This document shows, one piece after another, positions 54,333-63,301 of a DNA stretch of 64,000 nucleotides. Under the pieces are notes generated by a model. It had not been told where the DNA came from. It worked only from the letters and a program-made list of their open reading frames with translations, and ran no database searches. How positions within the stretch are numbered: position 1 is the stretch's first letter; every line of letters begins with the position of its first letter. The DNA is from Aggregicoccus sp. 17bor-14 (GTDB lineage: Bacteria; Myxococcota; Myxococcia; Myxococcales; Myxococcaceae). The position numbers were made by a program, and so were the translations under genes. The stretch is from contig NZ_VJZZ01000004.1 of assembly GCF_009659535.1 (NCBI RefSeq), forward strand, positions 310,001 to 374,000, given 5' to 3'.

Positions 54333-56609
54333 TTAGCGACCCGAAGCGTCCGCTTGCGAACCCGCGGCCCCATCTCCCTGCTTCCCCGAGGCAGACCCGT
54401 CCATCCCGGGCACGGTCACGCCGAAGGTGTCGAAGAGGAAGGCGAACATGTCCGCGCTGGACGCAATCGCCTTGTTCACCTGGTCCGCCCCGCCGTGGCC
54501 CGCGTTGCGCTCGATGCGCAGCAGGGCCGGGGCGGTGTTCCCGGGGGAGCTCTGGATGGCGGCCACGAACTTGCGCGCGTGCAGGGGGTCCACGCGGTCG
54601 TCGTGGTCGGCCGAGAGCATGAGCAGCGCGGGGTACTGCGTGCCCTCCTTCACCTGCTGGTAGGGCGAGTAGGCACGCAGGAAGGCGAAGTCCTCCGCCC
54701 GCTCGGCCGTCCCGTACTCGGGGATCCACGTCCGCCCGCTGCCGAACAGGTGGTAGCGCAGCATGTCGATGAGCGGCACTGCGCACACCACCGCGCCGAA
54801 GAGGTCCGGGCGCTGCACCATGGCGGCCGCCACGAGCAGCCCGCCGTTGGAGCCGCCGTTGATGGCGAGGCGCTGCGGCCGCGTGTAGCCCTGTTTCACC
54901 AGGTACTCGCCCGCGGCGATGAAGTCGTCGAACACGTTCTGCTTGTGCTCGCGCCGCCCGGCCTCGTGCCACTCGGCGCCGAACTCGCCGCCGCCGCGCA
55001 GGTTCGCCACCGCGTAGAGCCCGCCCGCGTCCAGCCACGGGATGATGCTCGACTTGAAGCCCGGGGTGAGGCTCACGTCGAAGCCGCCGTAGCCGTAGAG
55101 CAGCGTGGGCGCGTTGCCGTCCTTGCGCAGGCCCTTCTTGTAGACGAGGAACATGGGCACCTGGGTGCCGTCCTTGGACTCGTAGAAGACCTGCTCCGCG
55201 GTGTACGCGTTCGCATCCAGCGGCAGCTCCACCTTCGCCCACAGCACGGGCGCCTCGGCGCGGTCCACGCGCGTGCGGTACACCTGGCGCGGGGTGGTGA
55301 AGGAGCTGTAGCCGTAGAACAGCTCCGGCTGGTCCTCCTGGCCGCTCACCCCCGCGGTCGCGCCCAGCCCGGGCAGCTGCAGCGCGCGCACGCCCGCGCC
55401 GTCCAGCCCCGCCACGCGCAGCTCGCTCGCCACGTTCTTCAGGTACTCGAGCACGAGGCGCCCGCCCACGATGCTGAAGGACTGCAGGCTCGCCTTCGGG
55501 TCCTCGGGGACGATCTCCTTCCACGCGGCGCGCGCGGGCGACTTCGCGCTCACGCGGAAGAGGCGCTGCTTCGGCGCGCCCTCGTCCGTGAGGATGTAGA
55601 GCTGCCCCTGCCAGGCCTGCACCTGGTACTTCGCCCCCTGCCCCTTCACGAGCAGCCGCCAGGCCTTGTCCTGGGGGCGCTTCATGTAGACGTCGTTCTC
55701 GCTCCAGCCGCGCAGGATGTTCACGAGGAGGTACTGGCCGTCGCGGCTCAGGTCCGCCTCGAGGAAGGTGCCCGGGTCACCGGTGCGCGGGTGGACGACG
55801 GCGTCCTGCTTCGGATCCTGCCCCAGCACGTGGCGGCGCAGCTCGGTGTAGCCGGGGCGCGCGTCCACCGGGATGGCGGGGTCCACCGGGAGCCACTCGT
55901 AGTAGAAGGCGCGCCCGTCCGGCGTCCAGCTGGGGCTCGCGTACTTCGCCCCCTCGATGACGTCCTGCTCGCTCCAGGTGCCGCTCGCGACGTCCAGCAC
56001 GTGCAGCACGGCCTCGTCCGCGGCGTTGGGCTTCTGCGCGAAGGCGAGCTTGGTGCCGTCCTCGCTGGGCACCCACTCGCCGAGCGACACGGTGCCGTCC
56101 TTGCTCCAGGCGTTGGGGTCCAGCAGCACTCGCTCGGCGCCCGCCTCGCCCTCGCGCACGTAGAGCACCGCCTTCTCCCGGTCCTTGTGGGTGCGCAGGT
56201 AGAAGTAGCGGTTGCCGCGCTTCACCGGCGGGGTGACGGACTCCACGTAGAACAGCTGCGTGAAGCGGCGGGCGAGCGCGTCCCGCCCGGGCAGCTGCGA
56301 GAGCCGCTCGCGGGCGAAGGTGTCCTGGGCCTTCATCCAGGCCTGCACCTCGGGGCTCTTCTCGTCCTCGAGCCAGCGGTACGGGTCCGCCACCTGCTGC
56401 CCGTGCAGCGTGTCCACCTGCTCCACGCGGCGCGTGGGCGGGTAGTCCAGGTGGTCGCGCGGCGCGGGGGCCGGCACGTCCACCGGGGCGCGCGCCACGG
56501 TGTCCAGCTTCGAGGCGCCTCCCTCGGCGGTCTCGGGCGCGGGCTTGTTGCCTGCACACGCGGTGAGGCAGAGGAGTCCAGCGAGCAGCAGTCGGTTCGT
56601 GGGCTTCAT
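54333..56609 (-). CDS. Prolyl oligopeptidase family lipoprotein (S9A)
   Basis: From ATG 56609 the 758-aa protein has a lipoprotein signal (NRLLLAGLLCLTACAG) with lipobox LTAC. It then has a seven-bladed propeller (about 95-460) starting with the S9A opening DPYRWLEDEKSPEVQAWMKAQD, and an alpha/beta hydrolase domain (about 470-745). The catalytic residues are Ser in INGGSNGGLLV, Asp in LSADHDDRVDP and His in RNAGHGGADQ. It cleaves short peptides after proline, here outside the cytoplasm. It is located between clpX and lon, both protein-degradation genes, on the same strand but with terminators or promoters between them. Confidence 0.93.
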   Translation of the reverse strand: MKPTNRLLLAGLLCLTACAGNKPAPETAEGGASKLDTVARAPVDVPAPAPRDHLDYPPTRRVEQVDTLHGQQVADPYRWLEDEKSPEVQAWMKAQDTFARERLSQLPGRDALARRFTQLFYVESVTPPVKRGNRYFYLRTHKDREKAVLYVREGEAGAERVLLDPNAWSKDGTVSLGEWVPSEDGTKLAFAQKPNAADEAVLHVLDVASGTWSEQDVIEGAKYASPSWTPDGRAFYYEWLPVDPAIPVDARPGYTELRRHVLGQDPKQDAVVHPRTGDPGTFLEADLSRDGQYLLVNILRGWSENDVYMKRPQDKAWRLLVKGQGAKYQVQAWQGQLYILTDEGAPKQRLFRVSAKSPARAAWKEIVPEDPKASLQSFSIVGGRLVLEYLKNVASELRVAGLDGAGVRALQLPGLGATAGVSGQEDQPELFYGYSSFTTPRQVYRTRVDRAEAPVLWAKVELPLDANAYTAEQVFYESKDGTQVPMFLVYKKGLRKDGNAPTLLYGYGGFDVSLTPGFKSSIIPWLDAGGLYAVANLRGGGEFGAEWHEAGRREHKQNVFDDFIAAGEYLVKQGYTRPQRLAINGGSNGGLLVAAAMVQRPDLFGAVVCAVPLIDMLRYHLFGSGRTWIPEYGTAERAEDFAFLRAYSPYQQVKEGTQYPALLMLSADHDDRVDPLHARKFVAAIQSSPGNTAPALLRIERNAGHGGADQVNKAIASSADMFAFLFDTFGVTVPGMDGSASGKQGDGAAGSQADASGR

Positions 56610-56647
56610 GTGCCCCGAGGAGATACCCAACTCGAGGGCGCGCGCAT

Positions 56648-56686
56648 GAAAAAAGCGCCGGGTCCCCGTGAGGAGAGCCCGGCGCT
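56648..56686 (-). terminator. Terminator downstream of clpX
   Basis: On the minus strand AGCGCCGGG and CCCGGCGCT form a 9-bp GC stem (56654-56686) around GCTCTCCTCACGGGGAC-like loop bases and are followed by TTTTTT. This is a canonical intrinsic terminator. Confidence 0.88.
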
Positions 56687-56709
56687 CGATCAGCAGCAGA
56701 CGGATGGGA

Positions 56710-57990
<1,281 letters not shown>

Positions 57991-58150
57991 CTGAGTGCCC
58001 TCTGACCCTGCGCCGACCCGCTGCCCCCATGGCCGCGAAGCAGCTGAAACGCCCCGGGCCCCACCCGAAAATCCAATCTAGTCAGCCCGGGTCCGGCGCG
58101 TCCATGAACCTGGGCTCTACTTAACAAGCCCCCCGTTCACGGCGCAGGAC

Positions 58151-58194
58151 GCTAGAAAGCCGGAGGCGCGGGGGCACATTCCCGCGGCTCCGGC
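58151..58194 (-). terminator. Hairpin/terminator between clpP and clpX
   Basis: GCCGGAG (58159-58165) pairs with CTCCGGC (58188-58194), and inner GCGGG with CCCGC. On the minus strand it is followed by TTTCT. This would reduce read-through from tig-clpP into clpX. The rest of the 57991-58158 gap has no gene; a clear clpX promoter was not found. Confidence 0.65.
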
Positions 58195-58221
58195 TCTCGA
58201 GGAGGCCGTGCGGGGGTGCGG

Positions 58222-58899
58222 CTACTCGCGCCGCTTGTCGGAGGCCGTCTGCCCGGCGACCCCGGGTCCGGAAACACCCGGGCCGGCCACGCCGGGAACT
58301 CCGGGCACGAGCGTGCGCCGCTCGACGACCTGGTCGATGAGGCCGTAGGCCTTGGACTCGGCCGCGCCCATGAAGTAGTCGCGGTCGGTGTCCTTCTCCA
58401 CGCGCTCGATCGTCTGGCCGGTGTGCTTGACGAGGATCTCGTTGAGCTTGGCCTTCATGCGCAGGATCTCGCGCGCCTGGATCTCGATGTCCGTGGCCTG
58501 ACCGCGCGCGCCGCCCAGCGGCTGGTGGATCATGATCCGGCTGGAGGGCAGGCTGTAGCGCTTGCCCTTCGCACCGGCCGCGAGCAGCACCGCGCCCATG
58601 CTCGCCGCCTGCCCGATGCAGATGGTGGACACGGGGGGCTTCACGTACTGCATGGTGTCGTAGATCGCGAGCCCCGCGGTCACGCTGCCGCCGGGGCTGT
58701 TGATGTAGAGGCTGATGTCCTTCTCCGGATCCTCGCTCTCGAGGAAGAGCAGCTGGGCGACGATGACGTTGGCCACGTCGTCGTCGATCTCCGTGCCCAG
58801 CATGACGATCCGGTCCTTCAGCAGCCGGCTGTAGATGTCATACGAGCGCTCCCCGCGGTGGGTCTGCTCGATGACGTAGGGAACGGGCATGAAGGGCAT
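58222..58899 (-). CDS. clpP: ATP-dependent Clp protease proteolytic subunit ClpP with PGV-rich tail
   Basis: The 225-aa serine peptidase forms the tetradecameric barrel. The catalytic triad is seen in [17 protein letters not shown] (Ser), IMIHQPLGG (His) and DTDRDYFM (Asp). The usual protein ends near LIDQVVERR (about residue 198); here about 27 extra residues follow, composed of [20 protein letters not shown] then TASDKRRE, an elastin-like Pro-Gly-Val run. ClpP C-termini sit on the outer surface near the ATPase face, so the tail could affect ClpX docking; this is inference. It lies between tig and clpX in the classic order. Confidence 0.96.
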   Translation of the reverse strand: MPFMPVPYVIEQTHRGERSYDIYSRLLKDRIVMLGTEIDDDVANVIVAQLLFLESEDPEKDISLYINSPGGSVTAGLAIYDTMQYVKPPVSTICIGQAASMGAVLLAAGAKGKRYSLPSSRIMIHQPLGGARGQATDIEIQAREILRMKAKLNEILVKHTGQTIERVEKDTDRDYFMGAAESKAYGLIDQVVERRTLVPGVPGVAGPGVSGPGVAGQTASDKRRE

Positions 58900-58952
58900 T
58901 GCGAGGACCTCAGCTGAAGGTGCGGGATGGACCGCTCAGAACGCCTGCGGCC

Positions 58953-60233
58953 TCAGGAATACTTCGCCCGGGCCTTGAGGAATTCAACGGTCTTTTCTTC
59001 CCGCAGTCGGAGGCTCAACCCGAAGCGCTCCTCCGGGTCCTTGAAGAACTTGCGGACGGCGCTCTCGGGCTGGCCGCTCTCGGTCGCCAGCTCGGAGATC
59101 TTCTTCTCGATCTCCTCGTCCGAGGCCGCGATGTTCTCCTTCAGCGCCACCGCCTCGAACAGCAGCGTGCCCTTGACCTCCTGCAGGGCCCGCTCGCGCA
59201 TCTCCTCGCGGATCTGCATGAAGTTCAGGTTCAGACGGCGCGGGTCGAAGCCGGAGCGCGCCATCTGGCGCAGCGCCCCCTCGAGCATGGAGTCGAGCGC
59301 GCGCTCGACCATGGCCTGGGGGACCTCGAAGGGGTTGCGCTCGACCAGGGCCTTGATCAGCGCCTCGCGCTGCTCGGTCTGGGCCTTGTTCTCCTGCGCC
59401 CGCGTGAGGTCCGCCTTCAGCTTCTCCTTCAGCTCGGCGAGCGTGGTGGCGCCGAGGCCCGCGTCCTTCGCGAACTCGTCGTTGAGCTCGGGGACGATCT
59501 TCTTCTTGAGCCCCTTGAGGTCGAGGCGGAAGTGCGCCGTCTTGCCCTTCACCTCCTCCACCCGGTAGTCGGCCGGGAAGGTGTAGTCGATCTCCTTCGA
59601 GGTGCCGACCTTCACGCCCTCGAGCTGCGCGATGTTGCTCTCCACGAGCTCACCGGGGGCGATCTCCACGGTGATGCCCTCGGCCTTGGAGCCCGGGAAG
59701 GGCGCCCCGTCGATGGTGGCCTCGAAGTCGATGCTGGCGAAGTCGCCCGCGGCCGCCACGTCCCGGCCCTCGACCGGCTCGAGCCGGCTGGCGCTCTGGC
59801 GCATGTTCTCCAGCTGGGCGTCCACCTCGCCGTCGGTGACGGTGCTCTCCACCTTGGGCAGGGTGAGGCCGTCGTAGTCCTTGGCCTCCACCTTGGGCTT
59901 CACCTCCACGCGCGCCTCGAAGCTGAAGGGCTGGTCGGCCTTGAGCTCCTTCGGGGTCACCTGGGGCTGGCTCACCACGTCCACCTTGTGCTCGCGGATG
60001 GCCTCCATGTAGGCGCTCTGCACCACGCGCTGCACCACGTCGTTCTCGACCTGGGCGCGGAAGCGCTGCTCGAGGATGCGGCGGGGCACCTTGCCCTGGC
60101 GGAAGCCGGGCAGCTTCACCTGCGTGCCGAGCTGCGTGTACGCCCGGTTGAGCTCCTGGCTCACGCGCGCGGAGTCGACCTCGATGGAGAGCTTCTTCTC
60201 GATGGGAGAGAGCTCTTCGACCTGGACCTTCAT
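58953..60233 (-). CDS. tig: Trigger factor (ribosome-associated chaperone/PPIase)
   Basis: The 426-aa chaperone binds the ribosome near the exit tunnel. It has the N-terminal ribosome-binding domain with [16 protein letters not shown] (the GFRxGKxP signature), a FKBP-like PPIase domain (about 155-240, starting near [14 protein letters not shown]) and the C-terminal SurA-like arms. The ATG at 60233 matches the usual [15 protein letters not shown] start; a longer open frame upstream is not coding. It is the first gene of the tig-clpP unit. Confidence 0.96.
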   Translation of the reverse strand: MKVQVEELSPIEKKLSIEVDSARVSQELNRAYTQLGTQVKLPGFRQGKVPRRILEQRFRAQVENDVVQRVVQSAYMEAIREHKVDVVSQPQVTPKELKADQPFSFEARVEVKPKVEAKDYDGLTLPKVESTVTDGEVDAQLENMRQSASRLEPVEGRDVAAAGDFASIDFEATIDGAPFPGSKAEGITVEIAPGELVESNIAQLEGVKVGTSKEIDYTFPADYRVEEVKGKTAHFRLDLKGLKKKIVPELNDEFAKDAGLGATTLAELKEKLKADLTRAQENKAQTEQREALIKALVERNPFEVPQAMVERALDSMLEGALRQMARSGFDPRRLNLNFMQIREEMRERALQEVKGTLLFEAVALKENIAASDEEIEKKISELATESGQPESAVRKFFKDPEERFGLSLRLREEKTVEFLKARAKYS

Positions 60234-60327
60234 GACGGGCCTCGCTCGCCTGACGCGTCCGCTCTCGAAGGGCGGCGCCGGCAGTGTGGAAACGGGGGGT
60301 GGAACGGGTGTGCGTTGGAGGGTGCGG

Positions 60328-60356
60328 CCTATAGGAGCTAGGCACCCTTCGGTCAA
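60328..60356 (-). promoter_or_regulatory. Sigma-70 promoter of tig-clpP
   Basis: On the minus strand TTGACC (60351-60356) and TATAGG (60328-60333) are separated by 17 bp, giving a transcription start near 60321 and a leader of about 88 nt to the tig ATG. Confidence 0.78.
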
Positions 60357-60401
60357 CGCGAAACGGGAGGCGGCAGAGGCACTTCGTCCAGCAAGCTGGG
60401 A

Positions 60402-60483
60402 TGGGCGAGGAGGGACTCGAACCCTCACACCTTGCGGTACCAGATCCTAAGTCTGGCGCGTCTACCAGTTTCGCCACCCGCCC
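60402..60483 (-). tRNA. tRNA-Leu (anticodon TAG)
   Basis: The gene has acceptor GGGCGGG/CTCGCCC, a long variable arm as required for Leu, anticodon stem CCAGA/TCTGG with loop CTTAGGA (anticodon TAG), and T-loop TTCGAGT. The discriminator is A. A -10-like TATAGA with upstream GGG lies just ahead, near 60517-60522, and may be its promoter. Confidence 0.93.
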
Positions 60484-60527
60484 CTGGGTGCTTGCGCGGT
60501 GCCTTCGCACAGCGGGCTCTATACCCC

Positions 60528-60569
60528 GAAAAGACACCGGGGCCCCCTCATCGCTGAGGGGGCCCCGGT
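60528..60569 (-). terminator. Terminator after tRNA-Lys
   Basis: ACCGGGGCCCCCTCA (60536-60550) and TGAGGGGGCCCCGGT (60555-60569) are perfectly complementary 15-mers around a TCGC loop, followed on the minus strand by GTCTTTTC. This is the strongest hairpin in the window. Confidence 0.9.
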
Positions 60570-60571
60570 CT

Positions 60572-60644
60572 TGAGAGCGGAGGGAATCGAACCCACAACC
60601 TATGGATTAAGAGTCCATTGCTCTGCCAATTGAGCTACGCTCCC
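60572..60644 (-). tRNA. tRNA-Lys (anticodon CTT)
   Basis: The cloverleaf has acceptor GGGAGCG/CGCTCTC, anticodon stem ATGGA/TCCAT with loop CTCTTAA (anticodon CTT), T-loop TTCGATT and discriminator A. It has its own promoter and terminator. Confidence 0.94.
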
Positions 60645-60670
60645 GTTGCTGCTTGGCAAGTGCGGCGCGG

Positions 60671-60699
60671 CTTCTACATGCCGCGTGTTGGCCTGTCAA
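60671..60699 (-). promoter_or_regulatory. Sigma-70 promoter of tRNA-Lys
   Basis: On the minus strand TTGACA (60694-60699) and TAGAAG (60671-60676) are 17 bp apart, the same pair as the tRNA-Val promoter. The start point would be about 20 bp before the mature tRNA. Confidence 0.8.
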
Positions 60700-60863
60700 A
60701 GCCCTTTTTTGTTCCCCCGCATTTCTCCTCTGAACACCCGGTCCCGCTGCCCTCGCGCGCGGGCCCGGCGGGCGGCGTGCTCTCCCGCCTGCTCCCCGGC
60801 CGGGACTGATCCGCGTGCCTGCCGGCGCGAAGTGGAGGTCAGGGTCGCGCGTTACAACTGCCC

Positions 60864-60885
60864 CACCTGAAATCGTGTTCAGGTG
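60864..60885 (+). promoter_or_regulatory. LexA-type operator upstream of the RecT/Bet gene
   Basis: CACCTGAA and TTCAGGTG form a perfect 8-bp inverted repeat with a 6-bp ATCGTG spacer. The inner CTGAAATCGTGTTCAGG matches 16 of 17 positions of the LexA-binding consensus known from Myxococcus xanthus (CTRHAMRYBYGTTCAGS). It lies about 65 bp before the GTG and just downstream of a -10-like TACAAC, so bound LexA would cover the transcription start. Confidence 0.72.
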
Positions 60886-60949
60886 AAGCAGTCCCCGTGG
60901 GCGGGCGGCAACCGTTCGCCCTTATCGAAGCAGGCCGAGGAGAAGCACC

Positions 60950-62098
60950 GTGAGCGACCAGACCAAGACGACCGAGAGCAGCGCCGCGAACAACCCGTGG
61001 AGCCGCGAGCGGGTGGAGCTGATCAAGCGCACCATCTGCCCCAAGGGCATCGGGGACGACGAGTTCGCCCTCTTCATCGAGCAGTGCAAGCGCTCGGGGC
61101 TGGACCCCCTGCTCAAGGAGGCCTTCTGCGTCGCGCGCCGCGCGAACACGGGCACCCGCGAGCGCCCCAACTGGACCACCAAGTACGAGTTCCAGCCCTC
61201 CGAGGCCGGCATGCTCGCGCGCGCCGAGCGCTTCCCGGACTTCAAGGGCATCCAGGCGTCCGCGGTCTACGCCGAGGACGAGATCATCGTGGACCAGGGC
61301 CAGGGCGAGGTCACCCACCGCTTCAACCCCGCCAAGCGCAAGGGCAGCCTCGCCGGCGCGTGGAGCCGCGTGGTGCGCGAGGGCAAGCTCCCGGTCGTGG
61401 TGTGGCTGGACTTCGCGGGCTACGTGCAGCAGTCGCCCCTGTGGTCGAAGATCCCCACCACCATGATCGAGAAGTGCGCCCGCGTCGCGGCGCTGCGCAA
61501 GGCCTACCCCGAGGCCTTCGGCGGGCTCTACGTGCGCGAGGAGATGCCGGCGGAGGAGTTCGTGGACGCGGCCCCCGCGCCCGCGGCCCACGCCGAGCGC
61601 AGCGCTCCGGCGGCGGCTCCGGCCCCTGCCGCGGCGTCTGCCTCCGCTTCCAACGACGACGCCGCGGACAGCGCCCCCTACGAGGTGCTGGGCGGCAAGG
61701 GCAGCGGCTCGCGCAAGGCCTCCTTCTCCTCGGCTCCGGCCGCGGCGGCCCCTGCCCCTGCCCCTGCGGCGAAGGCCGAGAAGGTGCAGCCCACGCAGCA
61801 GCTGGTCATCGAGGTGCAGGCCGCCGACGGCGAGGGCAGCGCCCAGGCGGCGAACGCCACCAGCAGCACGATCGTGGCCTTCGGCCCGCACAAGGGCCGT
61901 ACCGCGGGTGAGCTGAGCGACGAGGAGCTGAGCGAGACCATCGAGCTCGCGCACGAGAAGCTGATGGAGCAGCCCAAGGCGAAGTGGGCCAAGGCCATCC
62001 GCGACAACCTCACCGCGCTCGAGGCGGAGACGCACCTGCGCTTCCGCGTCGTCAGCCCCTCCGCGCGCAACGGCACGGGCCAGAAGGCGGACGCCTAG
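60950..62098 (+). CDS. RecT/Bet-type single-strand annealing protein with added C-terminal domain
   Basis: The 382-aa protein starts at GTG 60950 after GAGGAGAAG. Residues about 15-205 match phage Bet/RecT annealing proteins (VELIKRTICPKGIGDDEFALFIEQCKRSGLDPLLKEAFCVARR; YEFQPSEAGMLARA; IPTTMIEKCARVAALRKAYPEAF). These pair complementary single strands. Then comes an Ala/Pro-rich linker (about 207-280) and a C-terminal segment (about 305-360: IVAFGPHKGRTAGELSDEEL...) that resembles the small ExoX-like C-terminal/DUF3820 fold. No exonuclease, single-strand binding protein or other phage gene adjoins it, codon use is that of the host, and it has its own LexA-like operator and terminator. It looks like a resident, DNA-damage-controlled gene. 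Confidence 0.88.
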   Translation: MSDQTKTTESSAANNPWSRERVELIKRTICPKGIGDDEFALFIEQCKRSGLDPLLKEAFCVARRANTGTRERPNWTTKYEFQPSEAGMLARAERFPDFKGIQASAVYAEDEIIVDQGQGEVTHRFNPAKRKGSLAGAWSRVVREGKLPVVVWLDFAGYVQQSPLWSKIPTTMIEKCARVAALRKAYPEAFGGLYVREEMPAEEFVDAAPAPAAHAERSAPAAAPAPAAASASASNDDAADSAPYEVLGGKGSGSRKASFSSAPAAAAPAPAPAAKAEKVQPTQQLVIEVQAADGEGSAQAANATSSTIVAFGPHKGRTAGELSDEELSETIELAHEKLMEQPKAKWAKAIRDNLTALEAETHLRFRVVSPSARNGTGQKADA

Positions 62099-62129
62099 TC
62101 CCAGGGCGTAGCCAGGCTGCGCAAAGACG

Positions 62130-62167
62130 AAAGGCCGTGCGGGGAAGTCCCTCGCACGGCCTTTTTT
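62130..62167 (+). terminator. Terminator after the RecT/Bet gene
   Basis: AAGGCCGTGCG and CGCACGGCCTT form an 11-bp stem followed by TTTTTT. The A-rich left flank means it could also end leftward transcripts from the tRNA-Arg side. Confidence 0.9.
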
Positions 62168-62168
62168 G

Positions 62169-62242
62169 CGCGCCCAGAGGGACTTGAACCCCCAACCCTC
62201 GGCTTCGAAGGCCGATGCTCTATCCAGTTGAGCTATAGGCGC
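62169..62242 (-). tRNA. tRNA-Arg (anticodon TCG)
   Basis: The acceptor is GCGCCTA/TGGGCGC with a G discriminator. The anticodon stem TCGGC/GCCGA carries loop CTTCGAA (anticodon TCG) and the T-loop is TTCAAGT. It is the last tRNA of a leftward group of four. Confidence 0.93.
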
Positions 62243-62275
62243 TTGAGAGTGGGCGAAGCAGAGGGGGCGAAGAAG

Positions 62276-62350
62276 GGCGGCCAACCGGGATCGAACCGGT
62301 AACCTCAGGAGTCACAGTCCTGCGCTCTAACCAGTTGAGCTATGGCCGCC
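62276..62350 (-). tRNA. tRNA-His (anticodon GTG)
   Basis: The acceptor is GCGGCCA/TGGCCGC with the His-specific extra G at position -1 pairing with C73. The anticodon stem CAGGA/TCCTG has loop CTGTGAC (anticodon GTG) and the T-loop is TTCGATC. Confidence 0.95.
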
Positions 62351-62395
62351 GTCACGACTCGCACCCAGCTCCCGAGCAGCGGAGCGGGGCGCGCT

Positions 62396-62424
62396 TCCCT
62401 ATCCTGGATGCCAGGGCGGTTCAA
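62396..62424 (-). promoter_or_regulatory. Candidate promoter for tRNA-His and tRNA-Arg(TCG)
   Basis: On the minus strand TTGAAC (62419-62424) and TAGGGA (62396-62401) are 17 bp apart, about 45 bp upstream of tRNA-His. The -10 is imperfect. Confidence 0.45.
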
Positions 62425-62448
62425 GCCCTTTTCGGGGTGAAACGGTGG

Positions 62449-62522
62449 CGCCCCGGGCGGGACTCGAACCCACGACCCTCGGCTTAGAAGGCCGATGCTC
62501 TATCCAGCTGAGCTACCGGAGC
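62449..62522 (-). tRNA. tRNA-Arg (anticodon TCT)
   Basis: The acceptor is GCTCCGG/CCGGGGC with a G discriminator. The anticodon loop is CTTCTAA (anticodon TCT) and the T-loop TTCGAGT. It is closely similar to the neighbouring tRNA-Arg(TCG), so the two are probably old duplicates. Confidence 0.93.
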
Positions 62523-62553
62523 CCGACGTTTCACACCGTACGGCTACGACGAA

Positions 62554-62627
62554 TCGGGACGAGAGGATTCGAACCTCCGACCCCCTGCGCCCAAGGCAGG
62601 TGCGCTACCAGGCTGCGCTACGTCCCG
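62554..62627 (-). tRNA. tRNA-Pro (anticodon TGG)
   Basis: The acceptor is CGGGACG/CGTCCCG with an A discriminator. The anticodon stem CCTGC/GCAGG has loop CTTGGGC (anticodon TGG) and the T-loop is TTCGAAT. It is the first tRNA of the leftward group and lies 77 bp after the rdgB stop codon. Confidence 0.94.
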
Positions 62628-62704
62628 ATGAAATTCCCTGAAGTCCCCCGAGCAGCGGGGCGGCGGCATTCTTCGCCCATCCGCCGCGGGGAGGCAAGGC
62701 AAGT

Positions 62705-63301
62705 TCAGGCCCCCCGCAGGGCGAGCAGGTGCGGGCGCATGAGGCGGAAGGCGGCGCCGCGGTGCGAGAGCCTCCCCTTCTCCTCCGACGTCAGCTCCGC
62801 GAGGTGGCGGCCGTCCGCGAGCAGGAACACCGGGTCGTAGCCGAACCCATGCGTCCCCCGGGGCGCGTGCGCGATGGCGCCGCGGCACTCGCCGACCTCC
62901 ACCTGGATGGCCCCTCCGCCGGGCTGCGCGAGCGCGAGCGCACAGCGGAAGGAGGCCGTGCGCTGGGCCTCCGGCACGCCCGCGAGCTCGCGCAGGAGCT
63001 TCTCGTAGCGGGCGCGGTCGTCGCCCGGGGCGTAGCGCGCCGAGAGCACGCCGGGGCGCCCGCCGAGCGCGTCCACGCACAGCCCCGAGTCGTCCGCGAG
63101 CGCGGGCAGCCCGCTCGCGCTCGCGTAGGCGCGCGCCTTGAGCTGGGCGTTCTCCTCGAAGGTGTCCGCGTCCTCCGAGGGCTCGGGGATGGGAGCCACG
63201 TCCGCGAGCCCCAGCACCTCGAGCGCGTCACCCACCAGCCCGCGCAGCTCGCGCAGCTTGCCCGCGTTGGTGGTGGCGAAGAGCACGCGGGGGGCGCTCA
63301 T
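62705..63301 (-). CDS. rdgB: Non-canonical purine NTP pyrophosphatase (XTP/dITP, RdgB/HAM1)
   Basis: The 198-aa enzyme removes dITP, XTP and similar nucleotides to prevent their incorporation. It has the opening [18 protein letters not shown], then [49 protein letters not shown] and the C-terminal [11 protein letters not shown], all family signatures. The ATG at 63301 overlaps the rph stop (ATGA), so it is the second gene of the common rph-rdgB pair. Confidence 0.96.
   Translation of the reverse strand: MSAPRVLFATTNAGKLRELRGLVGDALEVLGLADVAPIPEPSEDADTFEENAQLKARAYASASGLPALADDSGLCVDALGGRPGVLSARYAPGDDRARYEKLLRELAGVPEAQRTASFRCALALAQPGGGAIQVEVGECRGAIAHAPRGTHGFGYDPVFLLADGRHLAELTSEEKGRLSHRGAAFRLMRPHLLALRGA

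Larger units (their letters stand above)
60645..60949. other. Control region between divergent tRNA-Lys and the RecT/Bet gene
   Basis: This 305-bp gap carries no gene. The left part holds the tRNA-Lys promoter (60671-60699); the right part holds a LexA-type operator (60864-60885), a -10-like TACAAC (60853-60858) and the ribosome binding site GAGGAGAAG before the GTG at 60950. Between them is GC-rich sequence without recognisable signals. Confidence 0.7.

Noticed and set aside
62169-62522. Near-identical tRNA-Arg genes as attachment-site duplication around an element
   Set aside because: They have different anticodons (TCG and TCT) and only tRNA-His lies between them; they are ordinary paralogues.
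62690-62710. GTTCAGG near the end of rdgB as a LexA half-site
   Set aside because: The other half of the consensus is absent and the site is at the 3' end of a gene.
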